NCBI RefSeq assembly: GCF_005160265.1
Contig: NZ_CP039865.1
Span: 696,501-760,500, forward strand
Direction: 5' to 3'
Length of the DNA stretch: 64,000 nt
Origin: Phreatobacter aquaticus
GTDB taxonomy: Bacteria > Pseudomonadota > Alphaproteobacteria > Rhizobiales > Phreatobacteraceae
The translations under genes were made by a program, and so were the position numbers. Positions within the stretch are counted from its first letter, which is position 1, and each line of letters starts with the position of its first letter. The notes below the pieces were generated by a model, which ran no database searches, had not been told where the DNA came from, and saw only the letters and a program-made list of their open reading frames with translations. Positions 10,156 to 18,626 of this stretch are shown here, piece by piece.

Positions 10156-10506
10156 ATGGCAATCGAGCGCAAGCACGTCGGCCCCCGCATGAGCGGCGCC
10201 GTCATCCACGGCAACACCGTCTATCTCGCCGGCCAGGTGGCCAAGGAAGCCGCCGGCAAGTCGGTGGGCGAGCAGACCAAGGAAATCCTGTCGATCATCG
10301 ATGGCCTGCTGGCTGAATGCGGCACGTCGAAGCTGAACCTCGTCTCCACCAACATCTGGCTGTCGGACATGTCGACCTTCGCCGAGATGAACAAGGAATG
10401 GGACGCCTGGGTTGCTCCCGGCCACACCCCGGCCCGCGCCACGGTGGAGGCGAAGCTCGCCGCCCCCCAGTTCACCGTCGAGATCATGGTCGTCGCCGCC
10501 AAGTAA
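10156..10506 (+). CDS. Rid family (RidA-like) protein
   Basis: A 116-residue YjgF/YER057c/UK114 protein. The conserved Arg that binds the substrate carboxylate lies in TPARATVEAKLA, followed by the C-terminal strand FTVEIMVVAAK. RidA proteins hydrolyse reactive enamine/imine intermediates from PLP enzymes, though the N-terminal half here (MAIERKHVGPRMSGAVIHG) places it in a divergent Rid subgroup. ATG 10156 is preferred over ATG 10150 because GGAG at about 10145 is then properly spaced. Confidence 0.88.
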   Translation: MAIERKHVGPRMSGAVIHGNTVYLAGQVAKEAAGKSVGEQTKEILSIIDGLLAECGTSKLNLVSTNIWLSDMSTFAEMNKEWDAWVAPGHTPARATVEAKLAAPQFTVEIMVVAAK

Positions 10507-10525
10507 GCGGCTGACAGGCTTCGGG

Positions 10526-10546
10526 CGGGCGGCCTCAGGCCGCCCG
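10526..10546. terminator. GC hairpin between convergent ridA-like and chemoreceptor genes
   Basis: A 9-bp perfect stem, CGGGCGGCC / GGCCGCCCG, with the 3-nt loop TCA. The loop is the stop codon of the minus-strand chemoreceptor gene. No U tract follows on either strand, so it would be at best a weak or Rho-assisted terminator, or an mRNA 3' end protector. Confidence 0.5.
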
Positions 10547-12511
10547 AACGCCCTCGAGGAACGAGCGGATCTCGGTCTCGAGCTTCACCGCTTCCTCGCC
10601 GAGCCGGCCGGACAGCGAGCGCACGTCCTCGGCTGTCTTGCGCGCCGACTGGGCCGTGCCACCGACACGCACCATTGCATCGGCACCGCCATGGGTCTCC
10701 TCGGACGCGCGGTTGACCGCCTCCGCGATCGTCGAGACCGCGGCATTCTGCTCTTCCACAGCGGCCGCGACCGACGCCGCGATCTGGCGCATCTCGCCGA
10801 TCACGGTTCCGACCTTGTCGATGGCATCGACCGCATCGCCCGAGGCTTCCTGGATTGCGCCGATCTGCGAGGCAATCTCCTCGGTCGCCTTGGCCGTCTG
10901 GGCGGCAAGCCCCTTCACTTCCGATGCCACGACCGCGAAGCCCTTGCCGGCCTCGCCGGCGCGTGCCGCCTCGATCGTGGCGTTCAGCGCCAGCAGGTTG
11001 GTCTGGGCGGCGATCGCCTGGATCAGGTTGACGACCTCGCCGATGCGGGTCGCCGCCTGGGCCAGCGATCCCATGGTCTGGGCCGTGCGCTCGGCGGCTT
11101 CCACCGCAGTGCCGGCGACCTCGGTCGATTTCGCGGCCTGCGTGGCGATCTCGGAAATCGAGGCTGACAGCTCCTCTGCCGCGGCGGCAGCCGAAGCCAC
11201 CGAATGCGAGGCCTGTTCCATGGCCGACGAAGCGGTCAGGGTCTCGGAGGTCACGGCGCCGGAGGAAGTCTCCATGGCGTCTGACGCGCCGTCCAGCTGG
11301 CCCGAGGCGCCGCGCAGGGCATGGAGCGACAGGTCGGAGCTTTCCTCGAACGAGCGGATGAGCTGATCAACAGCCGTCGCGCGGCGGTTGCGGGCCTCCA
11401 CTTCGGCGATCTGTTCGGCAGCGAGCCGCTCACGCTCAATGGCATTGTCGCGGAACACCAGAACGGCCCGGGCCATTTCGCCGAGCTCGTCGGTGGCATC
11501 CGTGGCCGGCACGGCAATCGACGTGTCGCCGCTGGCGAGACCGCGCATGGCACCGGTGATGCCGCTGATCTGCCGGGTGATGGACCGTCCGAGCACGAAG
11601 CCGACGAGGCCGCAGAGCAGGATGACCGCGCCGATGATGCCGAGCACCATCACCTGGGTCGATTCCTGCGCGGCGAGCCGCTGCTCGTTTGCCCGCGTCT
11701 TGCCGTCGTCGGCGGCGGAGACCAGCACGTTGGTGGTCTGGTCGAGACCGGCGAGCAGCGATTCCAGCGCCTTGACCGTCGTCTCGACCGTCTTGGAGCC
11801 CTCGACGAAGGCTTCCATGGCAGGCCAGTAGACTTCGCCAGCCTTCATCAGCTCCGTCTTCATTGCGGGCGCAATGACCGAGCGGGACACTTCGTTGATG
11901 AACTTGTTGCGCGCCTGCTTGAACAGTTCGAGATCCTGTTCGTTGCCGCGGATCATGAAATCCTTCTCGTGGCGCCGCATCTGCAGCACCTGCTCGAGAA
12001 TACCGGCACCGTCGTCGAAATTCTGGGCGACCCGGCGCGCCAGAACTTCCAGCTGCTGGACCGATTCGTTCATGCGACCGGTGAGACCCGATGTCTCGTC
12101 GAGGCCGAGCGTTTCAATCGTCGACTTGACGAGATCGAAGGCCTGGCCGGCTTCAGCCAGTTGCTTCAAGGAGCGCTCGATATCTCCCGAGAGAGCGGCG
12201 GCCTGCGGCTTCCGCTGGGCCTCGCGCAGCGCCATCGTGGCGGCGACCCGCGCCTGGGCGAAGGCACCGGTCGCGCTGGTCGAGTAGCGTTCGGCGAAAT
12301 CGACGGCGGTGAACCGCAGGTCGCGCACGCTGGCCCTGACCCGGTTCGCATCGGCCGCGAGGTTCGCGTAGCCGTCATAGGAATTGAACGCCGCGGAAGC
12401 GGCGCGCTCGCCGTACCAGGAGACACCCGCGGCAGCGAGGACGCCGGCGATCGGGAAGATCGCGAGAAGGGCAATGCGGACGCGAATCGAGAGGGCTGGC
12501 AGCAACGACAT
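10535..12511 (-). CDS. Methyl-accepting chemotaxis protein with HBM-type sensor
   Basis: A 658-residue chemoreceptor: TM1 near 5-30 ([20 protein letters not shown]), a large helical periplasmic domain containing [15 protein letters not shown] (typical of the helical bimodular sensor that binds organic acids in McpS-like receptors), then TM2 ([22 protein letters not shown]), HAMP, and the signalling tip [20 protein letters not shown]. An in-frame GTG two codons earlier (12517) is possible; ATG 12511 is preferred. The ligand is unknown, but HBM suggests small carboxylates. Confidence 0.93.
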   Translation of the reverse strand: MSLLPALSIRVRIALLAIFPIAGVLAAAGVSWYGERAASAAFNSYDGYANLAADANRVRASVRDLRFTAVDFAERYSTSATGAFAQARVAATMALREAQRKPQAAALSGDIERSLKQLAEAGQAFDLVKSTIETLGLDETSGLTGRMNESVQQLEVLARRVAQNFDDGAGILEQVLQMRRHEKDFMIRGNEQDLELFKQARNKFINEVSRSVIAPAMKTELMKAGEVYWPAMEAFVEGSKTVETTVKALESLLAGLDQTTNVLVSAADDGKTRANEQRLAAQESTQVMVLGIIGAVILLCGLVGFVLGRSITRQISGITGAMRGLASGDTSIAVPATDATDELGEMARAVLVFRDNAIERERLAAEQIAEVEARNRRATAVDQLIRSFEESSDLSLHALRGASGQLDGASDAMETSSGAVTSETLTASSAMEQASHSVASAAAAAEELSASISEIATQAAKSTEVAGTAVEAAERTAQTMGSLAQAATRIGEVVNLIQAIAAQTNLLALNATIEAARAGEAGKGFAVVASEVKGLAAQTAKATEEIASQIGAIQEASGDAVDAIDKVGTVIGEMRQIAASVAAAVEEQNAAVSTIAEAVNRASEETHGGADAMVRVGGTAQSARKTAEDVRSLSGRLGEEAVKLETEIRSFLEGVRAA

Positions 12512-12808
12512 GGACACTCGATCCCAAAACAGATGTCAGAGGTCCGCAAGATTGCCGCGAAAGAGTTAAGGAAGCCCTAGTTCATTGCTATGCTGATTTG
12601 AATTGTACTGCCGGAGCAAAGCGTTAGATTCCGCAACGGAAAGCAGAAATCTGATCACTGGCTTTTCCTCGAGTAGCGACGACAACAGCAGAGGCGGTCG
12701 ATCCGACCGGCGACCTTTTTCCCCGCCACGGCAGTGCCAGCCATCTGGCAGGCCTTCCCCGCGCGCCCAATGCCACCTAGGGTCGCGGCCCCCTGTCAGG
12801 TTGCCTCG
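12512..12808. other. Divergent promoter region, no gene seen
   Basis: About 300 bp separating the divergent chemoreceptor and EamA genes. The part at 12560-12680 is clearly richer in A/T than the surrounding coding DNA, which fits promoters in both directions. I see no RNA gene, no convincing -35/-10 pair and no ORF with a ribosome-binding site. Confidence 0.5.
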
Positions 12809-13687
12809 ATGTCGCGTCTCGTCCAGATCGCCCCGGCCATTTTCGTCTTCCTCTGGTCAACCGGCTGGATTGTCGCCGGCTTCTCCGCACGCCTGGCGGA
12901 TCCGCTCTGGTTCCTGTTGCTGCGCTTTTCCATGGCGGCGATCATTGTCGCGCTGATCGCTTTCGTGATGAAGGCGCCATGGCCCGCCAGCCGCCGCGAT
13001 GCCGCCCATGCCATGGTCTCCGGCGTGCTGCTGCACACGATCTATCTCGCCGGCGTCTGGTGGGCGGTCGCCAACGGCGTGCCCGCGGGCGTCTCGGGGA
13101 TCATGGCGGGACTGCAGCCGGTCCTCACCACCCTGCTCGCGCCGAGCCTTGCCGGCGAATATATCGGAAGGCGGCAGGTGGCGGGCGTGGTGCTCGGCTT
13201 TACCGGGGTCATCCTGGTGCTGATGCCGAAGATCGTCGGTGTCGATCCATCGGCCCTGCGGGCCATTGCCCTGCCGCTCGGGGTCAATCTGTTCGGCATG
13301 GTCGCCGTCACGCTCGGCACCTTCTACCAGAAGCGCTTCGTCTCCGGCGGCGACCTGCGCACCACCACCGCCTGGCAATATGTCGGCGCGGCGCTCACCA
13401 CTTTGCCGCTGTTCCTGCTGTTCGGCGAGGCGCGCGCCGAATGGAATCTGACGCTTGTCCTCACCATGGCCTGGTCGGTGCTGGCCCTGTCGGTGGGCGG
13501 GATTGGCCTCTTCCTGTTCCTCATCGCGCGCGGCGCCGTATCGCGCACAGCGGCCTTCATCTACCTGGTACCAGCGGCCTCCGCCCTGATGGCCTATCTG
13601 ATCTTCGGCGAGACGCTGACGCCTGTTCAGCTCATCGGCATGGCCGTCACCGCCACCGGCGTCTGGCTCGCGACGCGCCCGGCCTGA
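12809..13687 (+). CDS. EamA-family (DMT superfamily) transporter
   Basis: A 292-residue inner-membrane protein with about ten hydrophobic segments in two repeated halves (EamA domains), for example FVFLWSTGWIVAGFSARLA at the N-terminus and LVPAASALMAYLIFGETLTP in the last third, the usual EamA signature. Members export amino acids or other metabolites. ATG 12809 (MSRLVQIAP) with AGG eight bases upstream is chosen over a non-membrane N-terminal extension starting at 12734. The substrate is unknown. Confidence 0.9.
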   Translation: MSRLVQIAPAIFVFLWSTGWIVAGFSARLADPLWFLLLRFSMAAIIVALIAFVMKAPWPASRRDAAHAMVSGVLLHTIYLAGVWWAVANGVPAGVSGIMAGLQPVLTTLLAPSLAGEYIGRRQVAGVVLGFTGVILVLMPKIVGVDPSALRAIALPLGVNLFGMVAVTLGTFYQKRFVSGGDLRTTTAWQYVGAALTTLPLFLLFGEARAEWNLTLVLTMAWSVLALSVGGIGLFLFLIARGAVSRTAAFIYLVPAASALMAYLIFGETLTPVQLIGMAVTATGVWLATRPA

Positions 13688-13716
13688 GCCAAAAGCCGCA
13701 TCGGCCTTTAGCGGCA

Positions 13717-13753
13717 TTGCATCGCAGCAGCACTGCGGTATTTTGCATTGCAG
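13717..13753. promoter_or_regulatory. Two TTGC-N3-GCAG sites upstream of mcd
   Basis: TTGCATCGCAG (13717-13727) and TTGCATTGCAG (13743-13753), centres 26 bp apart, just upstream of the mcd start. Both fit the TGC-N3-GCA core found before bdhA and resemble PhaR operators. Their position close to the gene start suggests a repressor site. Binding is inferred. Confidence 0.45.
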
Positions 13754-13783
13754 CATGAGAAGATCTCGTCACGGAGACGCCCG

Positions 13784-15463
13784 ATGAGCCCCGCCCTTGC
13801 CGTCAAGGACAATGCACCGCCGCTGGCAGACCTCGCCCAGGGCGCCGTGATCGCCGTCGACGCCATTCTCGCCGATGCTACCGCCGCGGTCAGGGCGCTG
13901 GTCACCGAGAACGGCCGCATCTCCAACGCGGCCATGGAACGCGAGCAGCGCGCGACCCACGGCCTGTCCTGGCTGGCGACCTACGTGGAAAGCGTCCGCC
14001 AGCTCGCCTCCTATGCCGAGCGCCTGGGTGCCACTGGCAAGTTCGGCGAGATCGAGGAGCTGATCGTCCGCATCGGCCTTGGCGAATATTGCAGCCAGAT
14101 TCTCGGCGGCATCCCGATGAGCCAGGGCGAGACAGTGCGCCCGGTCGATCTCGGCTTGTCGGCGTCCGACATCGCCCGCCGTTTCGCAGACCCGGTCGAT
14201 GCGCTGATTGCGACCGGCAACACCGCCGCCAATCGCGCAAGGCTGGCCGTCCTCGTCCAGGAACGCGAGACATCCGGCCATTTCGGCGAACCGGCCATCG
14301 ACGAGACGCTGGAGCAGATCCGCGACGAGATGCGCAAGTTCGCGCTCGCCGAGGTCATTCCCTTCGCCCACGAATGGCACCTGAAGAACGAATACATCCC
14401 GATGGATGTCATCGCCAAGCTGTCCGAGCTCGGCGTGTTCGGCCTGACATTGCCGGAAGAATTCGGCGGCATGGGCCTCGGCAAGGAATCCATGTGCGTC
14501 GTCTCCGAGGAGCTGTCGCGCGGCTATATCGGCGTCGGCTCGCTCGGCACCCGCTCGGAGATCGCCTGCGAGCTGATCCTCGCTGGCGGTACCGAGGAGC
14601 AGAAGGAGAAGTGGCTGCCCAGGATCGCCTCCGGCGAGATCTTGCCGACCGCAGTCTTCACCGAGCCCAATACCGGCTCCGACCTTGCGTCCCTCAAGAC
14701 CCGCGCGGTCAGGTCCGGAGACGTCTACAAGGTCTCCGGCAACAAGACCTGGATCACCCATCCCGTCCGCGCCGACGTGATGACGCTGCTCGCCCGCACC
14801 AATCCGGATGAGCCCGGCTACAAGGGCCTCTCGATGTTCCTCGCGGAAAAGCCGCGCGGCAGTGACGAGAACCCCTTCCCCGCTCCCGGCATGACCGGCG
14901 GCGAGATCGAGGTGCTCGGCTATCGCGGCATGAAGGAATACGAGATCGGCTTCGACGGCTTCGAGGTGAAGGCGGAGAACCTGCTCGGCGGCGTCGAGGG
15001 CCAGGGCTTCAAGCAGCTGATGCAGACCTTCGAGGCAGCCCGCATCCAGACGGCCGCCCGCGCCGTCGGCGTGGCGCAGGCCGCCATGGACCTGGGCCTT
15101 CGCTATGCCCAGGAGCGCATCCAGTTCGGCAAGCCGCTGATCGCCTTCCCGCGTGTTGCCGACAAGATCGCCATGATGGCGGTCGAGGTGATGATCGCGC
15201 GCCAACTGACCTATTACGCCGCACGCCAGAAGGACCACGACCGGCGCTGCGATCTGGAAGCCGGCATGGCCAAGCTGCTCGGCGCCCGCGTCGCCTGGGC
15301 CGCCGCCGACAACGCTCTGCAGATTCACGGCGGCAACGGTTTCGCGCTGGAATATCCGGTCAGCCGCGTGCTCTGCGACGCGCGCATCCTCAACATCTTC
15401 GAGGGCGCGGCCGAAATCCAGGCGCAGGTGATCGCCAGGCGCCTGCTCGACGGCAGCAACTGA
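13784..15463 (+). CDS. mcd: Acyl-CoA dehydrogenase, probable (2S)-methylsuccinyl-CoA dehydrogenase
   Basis: A 559-residue FAD enzyme. Its C-terminal 380 residues are a standard acyl-CoA dehydrogenase (FTEPNTGSDLASL, GNKTWITHP, RIQFGKPLIAF, and the catalytic Glu in ILNIFEGAAEIQAQ). Ahead of it is an N-terminal extension of roughly 170 residues (GEYCSQILGGIPMSQGE). That extension and length are typical of Mcd, which oxidises methylsuccinyl-CoA to mesaconyl-CoA in the ethylmalonyl-CoA pathway. No other pathway genes are in the window. The ATG at 13784 follows ACGGAG; an in-frame start at 13748 is less likely. Confidence 0.82.
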   Translation: MSPALAVKDNAPPLADLAQGAVIAVDAILADATAAVRALVTENGRISNAAMEREQRATHGLSWLATYVESVRQLASYAERLGATGKFGEIEELIVRIGLGEYCSQILGGIPMSQGETVRPVDLGLSASDIARRFADPVDALIATGNTAANRARLAVLVQERETSGHFGEPAIDETLEQIRDEMRKFALAEVIPFAHEWHLKNEYIPMDVIAKLSELGVFGLTLPEEFGGMGLGKESMCVVSEELSRGYIGVGSLGTRSEIACELILAGGTEEQKEKWLPRIASGEILPTAVFTEPNTGSDLASLKTRAVRSGDVYKVSGNKTWITHPVRADVMTLLARTNPDEPGYKGLSMFLAEKPRGSDENPFPAPGMTGGEIEVLGYRGMKEYEIGFDGFEVKAENLLGGVEGQGFKQLMQTFEAARIQTAARAVGVAQAAMDLGLRYAQERIQFGKPLIAFPRVADKIAMMAVEVMIARQLTYYAARQKDHDRRCDLEAGMAKLLGARVAWAAADNALQIHGGNGFALEYPVSRVLCDARILNIFEGAAEIQAQVIARRLLDGSN

Positions 15464-15476
15464 GCAAGCGCTGACG

Positions 15477-15498
15477 CGGCCGGTAATGATGCCGGCCG
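15477..15498 (+). terminator. Hairpin downstream of mcd
   Basis: A 7-bp stem CGGCCGG / CCGGCCG with an 8-nt loop, 13 bp after the mcd stop. There is no T-run, so its terminator role is uncertain. Confidence 0.35.
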
Positions 15499-15580
15499 AT
15501 CGCCGCAACAATCCAGCAATGCTGGAGATCCAACCTTGCCAAGGGGCGGGCCTGAGGGCACCGGCCCATGGGGGCACATC

Positions 15581-15967
15581 ATGTTGCGCTATGCCGCGGC
15601 CGGATCGATTTCGGCCTATCAGAAATGGCTGTCGCCCCGTAAGGGCTATTGCTGCGCCTATGGTGTTGCCACCGGACGCTGGACCTGTTCGTCCTACGCC
15701 AAGAAGGTCGTGACGGAGCGTGGGACGCTGGCGCTCGCGAAGGCGCTGCCCCGCCAGTTCGCCCGCTGCCGGAAGGCTCACACCGCCCTGCTGGCCATGG
15801 CGGCGGCCGGCATTGCGGGCATCACTACACTCGGGTCGGAAGAGGCAGGCGATGCCGAGGCCGGGGAGAAAAAGCCCGAAACCAAGAAGGCCGAATCCAG
15901 CTGGTGGGGGGACGGCGCCTGCGCCGTCCTGGAAATCGCGTCCTGCCTGCCCTGCGACGGCCTGTAA
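15581..15967 (+). CDS. yidD: Membrane protein insertion efficiency factor, YidD-like
   Basis: A 128-residue variant of the YidD/DUF37 family. The family core is visible in YQKWLSPRKGYCCAYGVA and WTCSSYAKKVV, corresponding to the SPLxG..C..PTCSxYA core of standard YidD. YidD is a small amphipathic membrane-associated protein that helps YidC/Sec insertion. Here the protein also has a hydrophobic segment (LLAMAAAGIAGITTLG) and a Cys-containing C-terminus (SCLPCDGL). It is not next to rnpA/yidC, unlike the classical gene. The ATG at 15581 is chosen because homology starts there. Confidence 0.78.
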   Translation: MLRYAAAGSISAYQKWLSPRKGYCCAYGVATGRWTCSSYAKKVVTERGTLALAKALPRQFARCRKAHTALLAMAAAGIAGITTLGSEEAGDAEAGEKKPETKKAESSWWGDGACAVLEIASCLPCDGL

Positions 15968-15972
15968 GGCCC

Positions 15973-16185
15973 TTAGGCCTTCTTGACGAATTCGGTCCTG
16001 AGCACGAGGCCCTTCACCTTCTCGTAGCGGCAGTCGATCTCATCCTCGTTGTCGGTGAGCTGGATCGACTTGATCAGCGTGCCCCGCTTCAGCGTGACAT
16101 TGGCGCCCTTGACCTTGAGGTCCTTGATGAGCGTGACGGAATCGCCGTCCTTCAGCTCGGTGCCGTTGGAATCCTTGACCTTCAT
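15973..16185 (-). CDS. PhnA-domain protein (YjdM C-terminal domain)
   Basis: A 70-residue beta-rich domain (VKDSNGTELKDGDSVTLIKD, LKVKGANVTLKRGTLIKSI) that matches the C-terminal SH3-like part of PhnA/YjdM. The N-terminal zinc-ribbon of full-length PhnA is absent; single-domain versions are common in alphaproteobacteria. Despite the name there is no evidence for a phosphonate role. It converges on yidD with 5 bp between stop codons. Confidence 0.85.
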   Translation of the reverse strand: MKVKDSNGTELKDGDSVTLIKDLKVKGANVTLKRGTLIKSIQLTDNEDEIDCRYEKVKGLVLRTEFVKKA

Positions 16186-16248
16186 GGCGCGTTGTCCTTC
16201 TTCGTCCGGTGGTGCCGAACCCTCCGGGGGAGCAGGGCTTGCGAATCG

Positions 16249-17247
16249 TCATTTCGCTGGCTGGCCGCTCCTATAGCGCTGAATGATCTCGCGGTCTTCC
16301 GGACTGGCCTTCTCCGCCCAGGCGGCGATGGCGGGAGCCGCCGCTGCCTGCAACGCCGCGACCAGGTCCGGCGCGATCGGTGACGTGATGGTCATGCCAT
16401 TTTCGCGCATGGTGGCATAGTTCGCCTCGACGCGGCCGGTCATCGCGGCCCATTGCCGCTCGGAAACCTCGCGGCCGATCTGCTCAAGTGCCGAGCGCGT
16501 CTCGGGATCGAGCCTGTTCCAGGCATCGAGGTTGATCGTGCCGAAGGACAGCGGGATCGCGTAATTGATGGCGGCGAAATGCGGCAGGAAGCGCCACAGC
16601 TTGCGGCCGGCACCGCCATCGCCCGACGACAGAACCGCATCGATGGAGCCCGCGGTCAGCCGCGGCTCGACATCGGCAAAGGAGATCACCTCGGCCGATG
16701 TGGCGATGGAGCGGAACAGCGCCGTGCCGGTCGTGTCATAGGTGCGCACCCGCAGCGCCTTCAGGGCGGCAAGCCCATCGACCGGGCGCACCGTCCAGAG
16801 CCCCGAGGCCGGCCAGGGCGAGACGAAGAGGAGCTTCTGGTTGCGCCTGGCGAAGGCCGTCTGATAGCGCGCCTCTGCCAGTTCCAGCAGCCGCCGGGCA
16901 TCGGCGATGGTGGGGGTCAGGAACGGCAGCGAGGGAATGGCCAGCGCCGGGTCGAGATCACCGATCGCGCCGCCGAACGTATTGGCCATGGCGACCCGCC
17001 CCTCGGCGACCGCCGCGACCTGGTCACGCGAGCGCAGGCCCGAGGCGGCGTTCGGAACGGGCCGGACGACCAGCCTGGCTGACAGCCGCGCCGCCACCAG
17101 ATCGGCAAAGGCCTTGTCGGCCTCGCCCGGCAGCGAGCTGGCGGGGTACTCGTTGACCAGGTCGAAGGTGGCCGGCTGGGCCGCGGCGGCAACAAGGCCA
17201 CCAAGGATCAGGACAAGGGTGGCGGTGAACCGGCGCAGCATCGACAT
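16249..17247 (-). CDS. TRAP transporter substrate-binding protein, DctP family
   Basis: A 332-residue periplasmic protein with a Sec signal peptide (about 1-23, LVLILGGLVAAAAQ). It has the DctP pattern: AMANTFGGAIGDLDPALAI, LPFLTPTIADARRL, then the helix-strand motif LRVRTYDTTGTALF with the conserved Arg that clamps carboxylate ligands. No DctQ/DctM membrane genes are next to it, so it is an orphan binding protein here. GAGGAG sits just before the start; ATG 17241, two codons in, is also possible. Confidence 0.88.
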   Translation of the reverse strand: MSMLRRFTATLVLILGGLVAAAAQPATFDLVNEYPASSLPGEADKAFADLVAARLSARLVVRPVPNAASGLRSRDQVAAVAEGRVAMANTFGGAIGDLDPALAIPSLPFLTPTIADARRLLELAEARYQTAFARRNQKLLFVSPWPASGLWTVRPVDGLAALKALRVRTYDTTGTALFRSIATSAEVISFADVEPRLTAGSIDAVLSSGDGGAGRKLWRFLPHFAAINYAIPLSFGTINLDAWNRLDPETRSALEQIGREVSERQWAAMTGRVEANYATMRENGMTITSPIAPDLVAALQAAAAPAIAAWAEKASPEDREIIQRYRSGQPAK

Positions 17248-17328
17248 GCACTCCTCAAGACATTGCCCGAAGAGTGATGCATGCGCCGGGCCAAACTCAA
17301 TACGCGTTGCCGCGCACGGCCGCCTCTA

Positions 17329-18489
17329 TCAGTCGTTCGCGCCGCGCAGCGCCCGGTCGATGTCGGCGTAAAGGTCATCCACCGCCTCGATGCCGACCGA
17401 CAGGCGCAGCAGATCGGTCGGGCAGGGCGAGCCCGCGCCCTCGATGGAGGCGCGATGCTCGATCAGGCTCTCGACGCCGCCGAGCGAGGTCGCCCGCTTC
17501 CACACGGCCACGCGCGCCGCCGTCGACACCGCCGCCTGTTCGCCGGCCTTCACCCGGATCGACAGCATGCCGGAGAAGCCGCCCTGCATCTGGCGCACGG
17601 CCAGCGCATGCTGCGGATGCGTCGTCAGACCGGGATAGAGCACGTCGGCGACCAGCGGATGCGCCTTCAGCTTCTCGGCGAGCGACAGCGCGGCCTTGGC
17701 CTGCGCCTCGGCGCGCACATGCAGGGTGCGCATGCCGCGCATCAGCAGGAAGGCCTCGAACGGGCCCAGGATCTGCCCGTGCATAGACCGCACGCGCCGG
17801 ACCTTCGCCCAGAAATCGTTGGCTTCGCGGGTGACCAGCGCACCGGCCACCACGTCCGAATGGCCGTTGAGATACTTGGTCGCCGCATGCATGACGATAT
17901 CGGCGCCAAGTGTCAGCGGGCGCGTGAAGACCGGCGTGGCGACGGTCGAATCGACCGCGCAGATCGCGCCGGCGGCATGGGCGATCTCCGAGATCGCGGC
18001 GATGTCGGCGAGCGTCCACAAGGGATTGGACGGCGTCTCCAGCCAGATGAGCTTGGTCTTGCCCGGCTGGACCGCGGCCTTCACCGCAGCAAGATCGGCG
18101 GTGTCGACGAAACTCGTCGTATAGCCATAGGTCGGCGCATCGTTCATCAGCCAGTTGCGCAATGCCCAATACATGATCGTCGGCGCGATGATATGGGCGC
18201 CAGCCGGCAGCGCCATGATGACGGCGGTCGCGGCCGACATGCCGGAGCCGAGCACCATCGCCTCCTTGCCCTCTTCCAGCATGGCCAGCACAGCTTCCGC
18301 CTGCTTGACGGTCTGGTTGTCCGGCCGGCCGTAGACGAAGCCGTTGCGATACTGATTGTCGGGATCGCGGATATAGGTCGTCGCCACGTGGATGGGCGTC
18401 ACCACACCATGGGTTTCCGGTTCCTCCCAGCCGAGCGCCTGGGCGGCGAGCGTGCGGGGCTGGAGGCCCGAAGGCTTGGACTGGGTCAT
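17329..18489 (-). CDS. Cys/Met metabolism PLP-dependent enzyme (cystathionine beta-lyase/gamma-synthase type)
   Basis: A 386-residue fold-type I PLP enzyme of the trans-sulfuration family. The PLP lysine is Lys205 in HAATKYLNGHSD, preceded by the pyridine-ring Asp180 in CAVDSTVATPVF. The phosphate-binding YGRPDNQT and GSGMSA segments are also present. The long insertions of gamma-synthases are absent, and the family cannot be split reliably by eye; beta-lyase (MetC) is slightly favoured. The start at 18489 (MTQSKPSGL) is chosen over an unconserved 28-residue extension. A repeat element upstream (18534-18563) may be its operator. Confidence 0.88.
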   Translation of the reverse strand: MTQSKPSGLQPRTLAAQALGWEEPETHGVVTPIHVATTYIRDPDNQYRNGFVYGRPDNQTVKQAEAVLAMLEEGKEAMVLGSGMSAATAVIMALPAGAHIIAPTIMYWALRNWLMNDAPTYGYTTSFVDTADLAAVKAAVQPGKTKLIWLETPSNPLWTLADIAAISEIAHAAGAICAVDSTVATPVFTRPLTLGADIVMHAATKYLNGHSDVVAGALVTREANDFWAKVRRVRSMHGQILGPFEAFLLMRGMRTLHVRAEAQAKAALSLAEKLKAHPLVADVLYPGLTTHPQHALAVRQMQGGFSGMLSIRVKAGEQAAVSTAARVAVWKRATSLGGVESLIEHRASIEGAGSPCPTDLLRLSVGIEAVDDLYADIDRALRGAND

Positions 18490-18533
18490 GGTTCTGGTTC
18501 CCGAAGGTCTGGGCGGCGCGCGCGGCGCTCCAC

Positions 18534-18563
18534 TCTCACATCTGAGACTACAAATCTCACATC
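18534..18563. promoter_or_regulatory. Direct repeat TCTCACATC, 21-bp period, upstream of the PLP enzyme
   Basis: TCTCACATC occurs at 18534-18542 and again at 18555-18563, exactly two helical turns apart. The interval also contains the dyad TGAGA-N7-TCTCA (18543-18559). It lies between the divergent PLP-enzyme and rhomboid genes, 45 bp upstream of the former. A transcription factor site is inferred; no known motif is recognised. Confidence 0.4.
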
Positions 18564-18626
18564 GTGGAATCAAGCCGCAACGAGGAGGATGACAGTTCCG
18601 GGGCGGAGCGGCTAATCTTTCCGCCC

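Noticed and set aside
13769-15781. 670-codon open frame antisense to mcd
   Set aside because: The plus strand encodes an intact acyl-CoA dehydrogenase in the same place. The antisense product has shadow composition (Ala/Gly/Arg/Asp/His-rich) and no ribosome-binding site.
18490-18626. SAM-II riboswitch upstream of the Cys/Met PLP enzyme
   Set aside because: The conserved pseudoknot sequences are not present on the minus strand; only direct repeats are seen.
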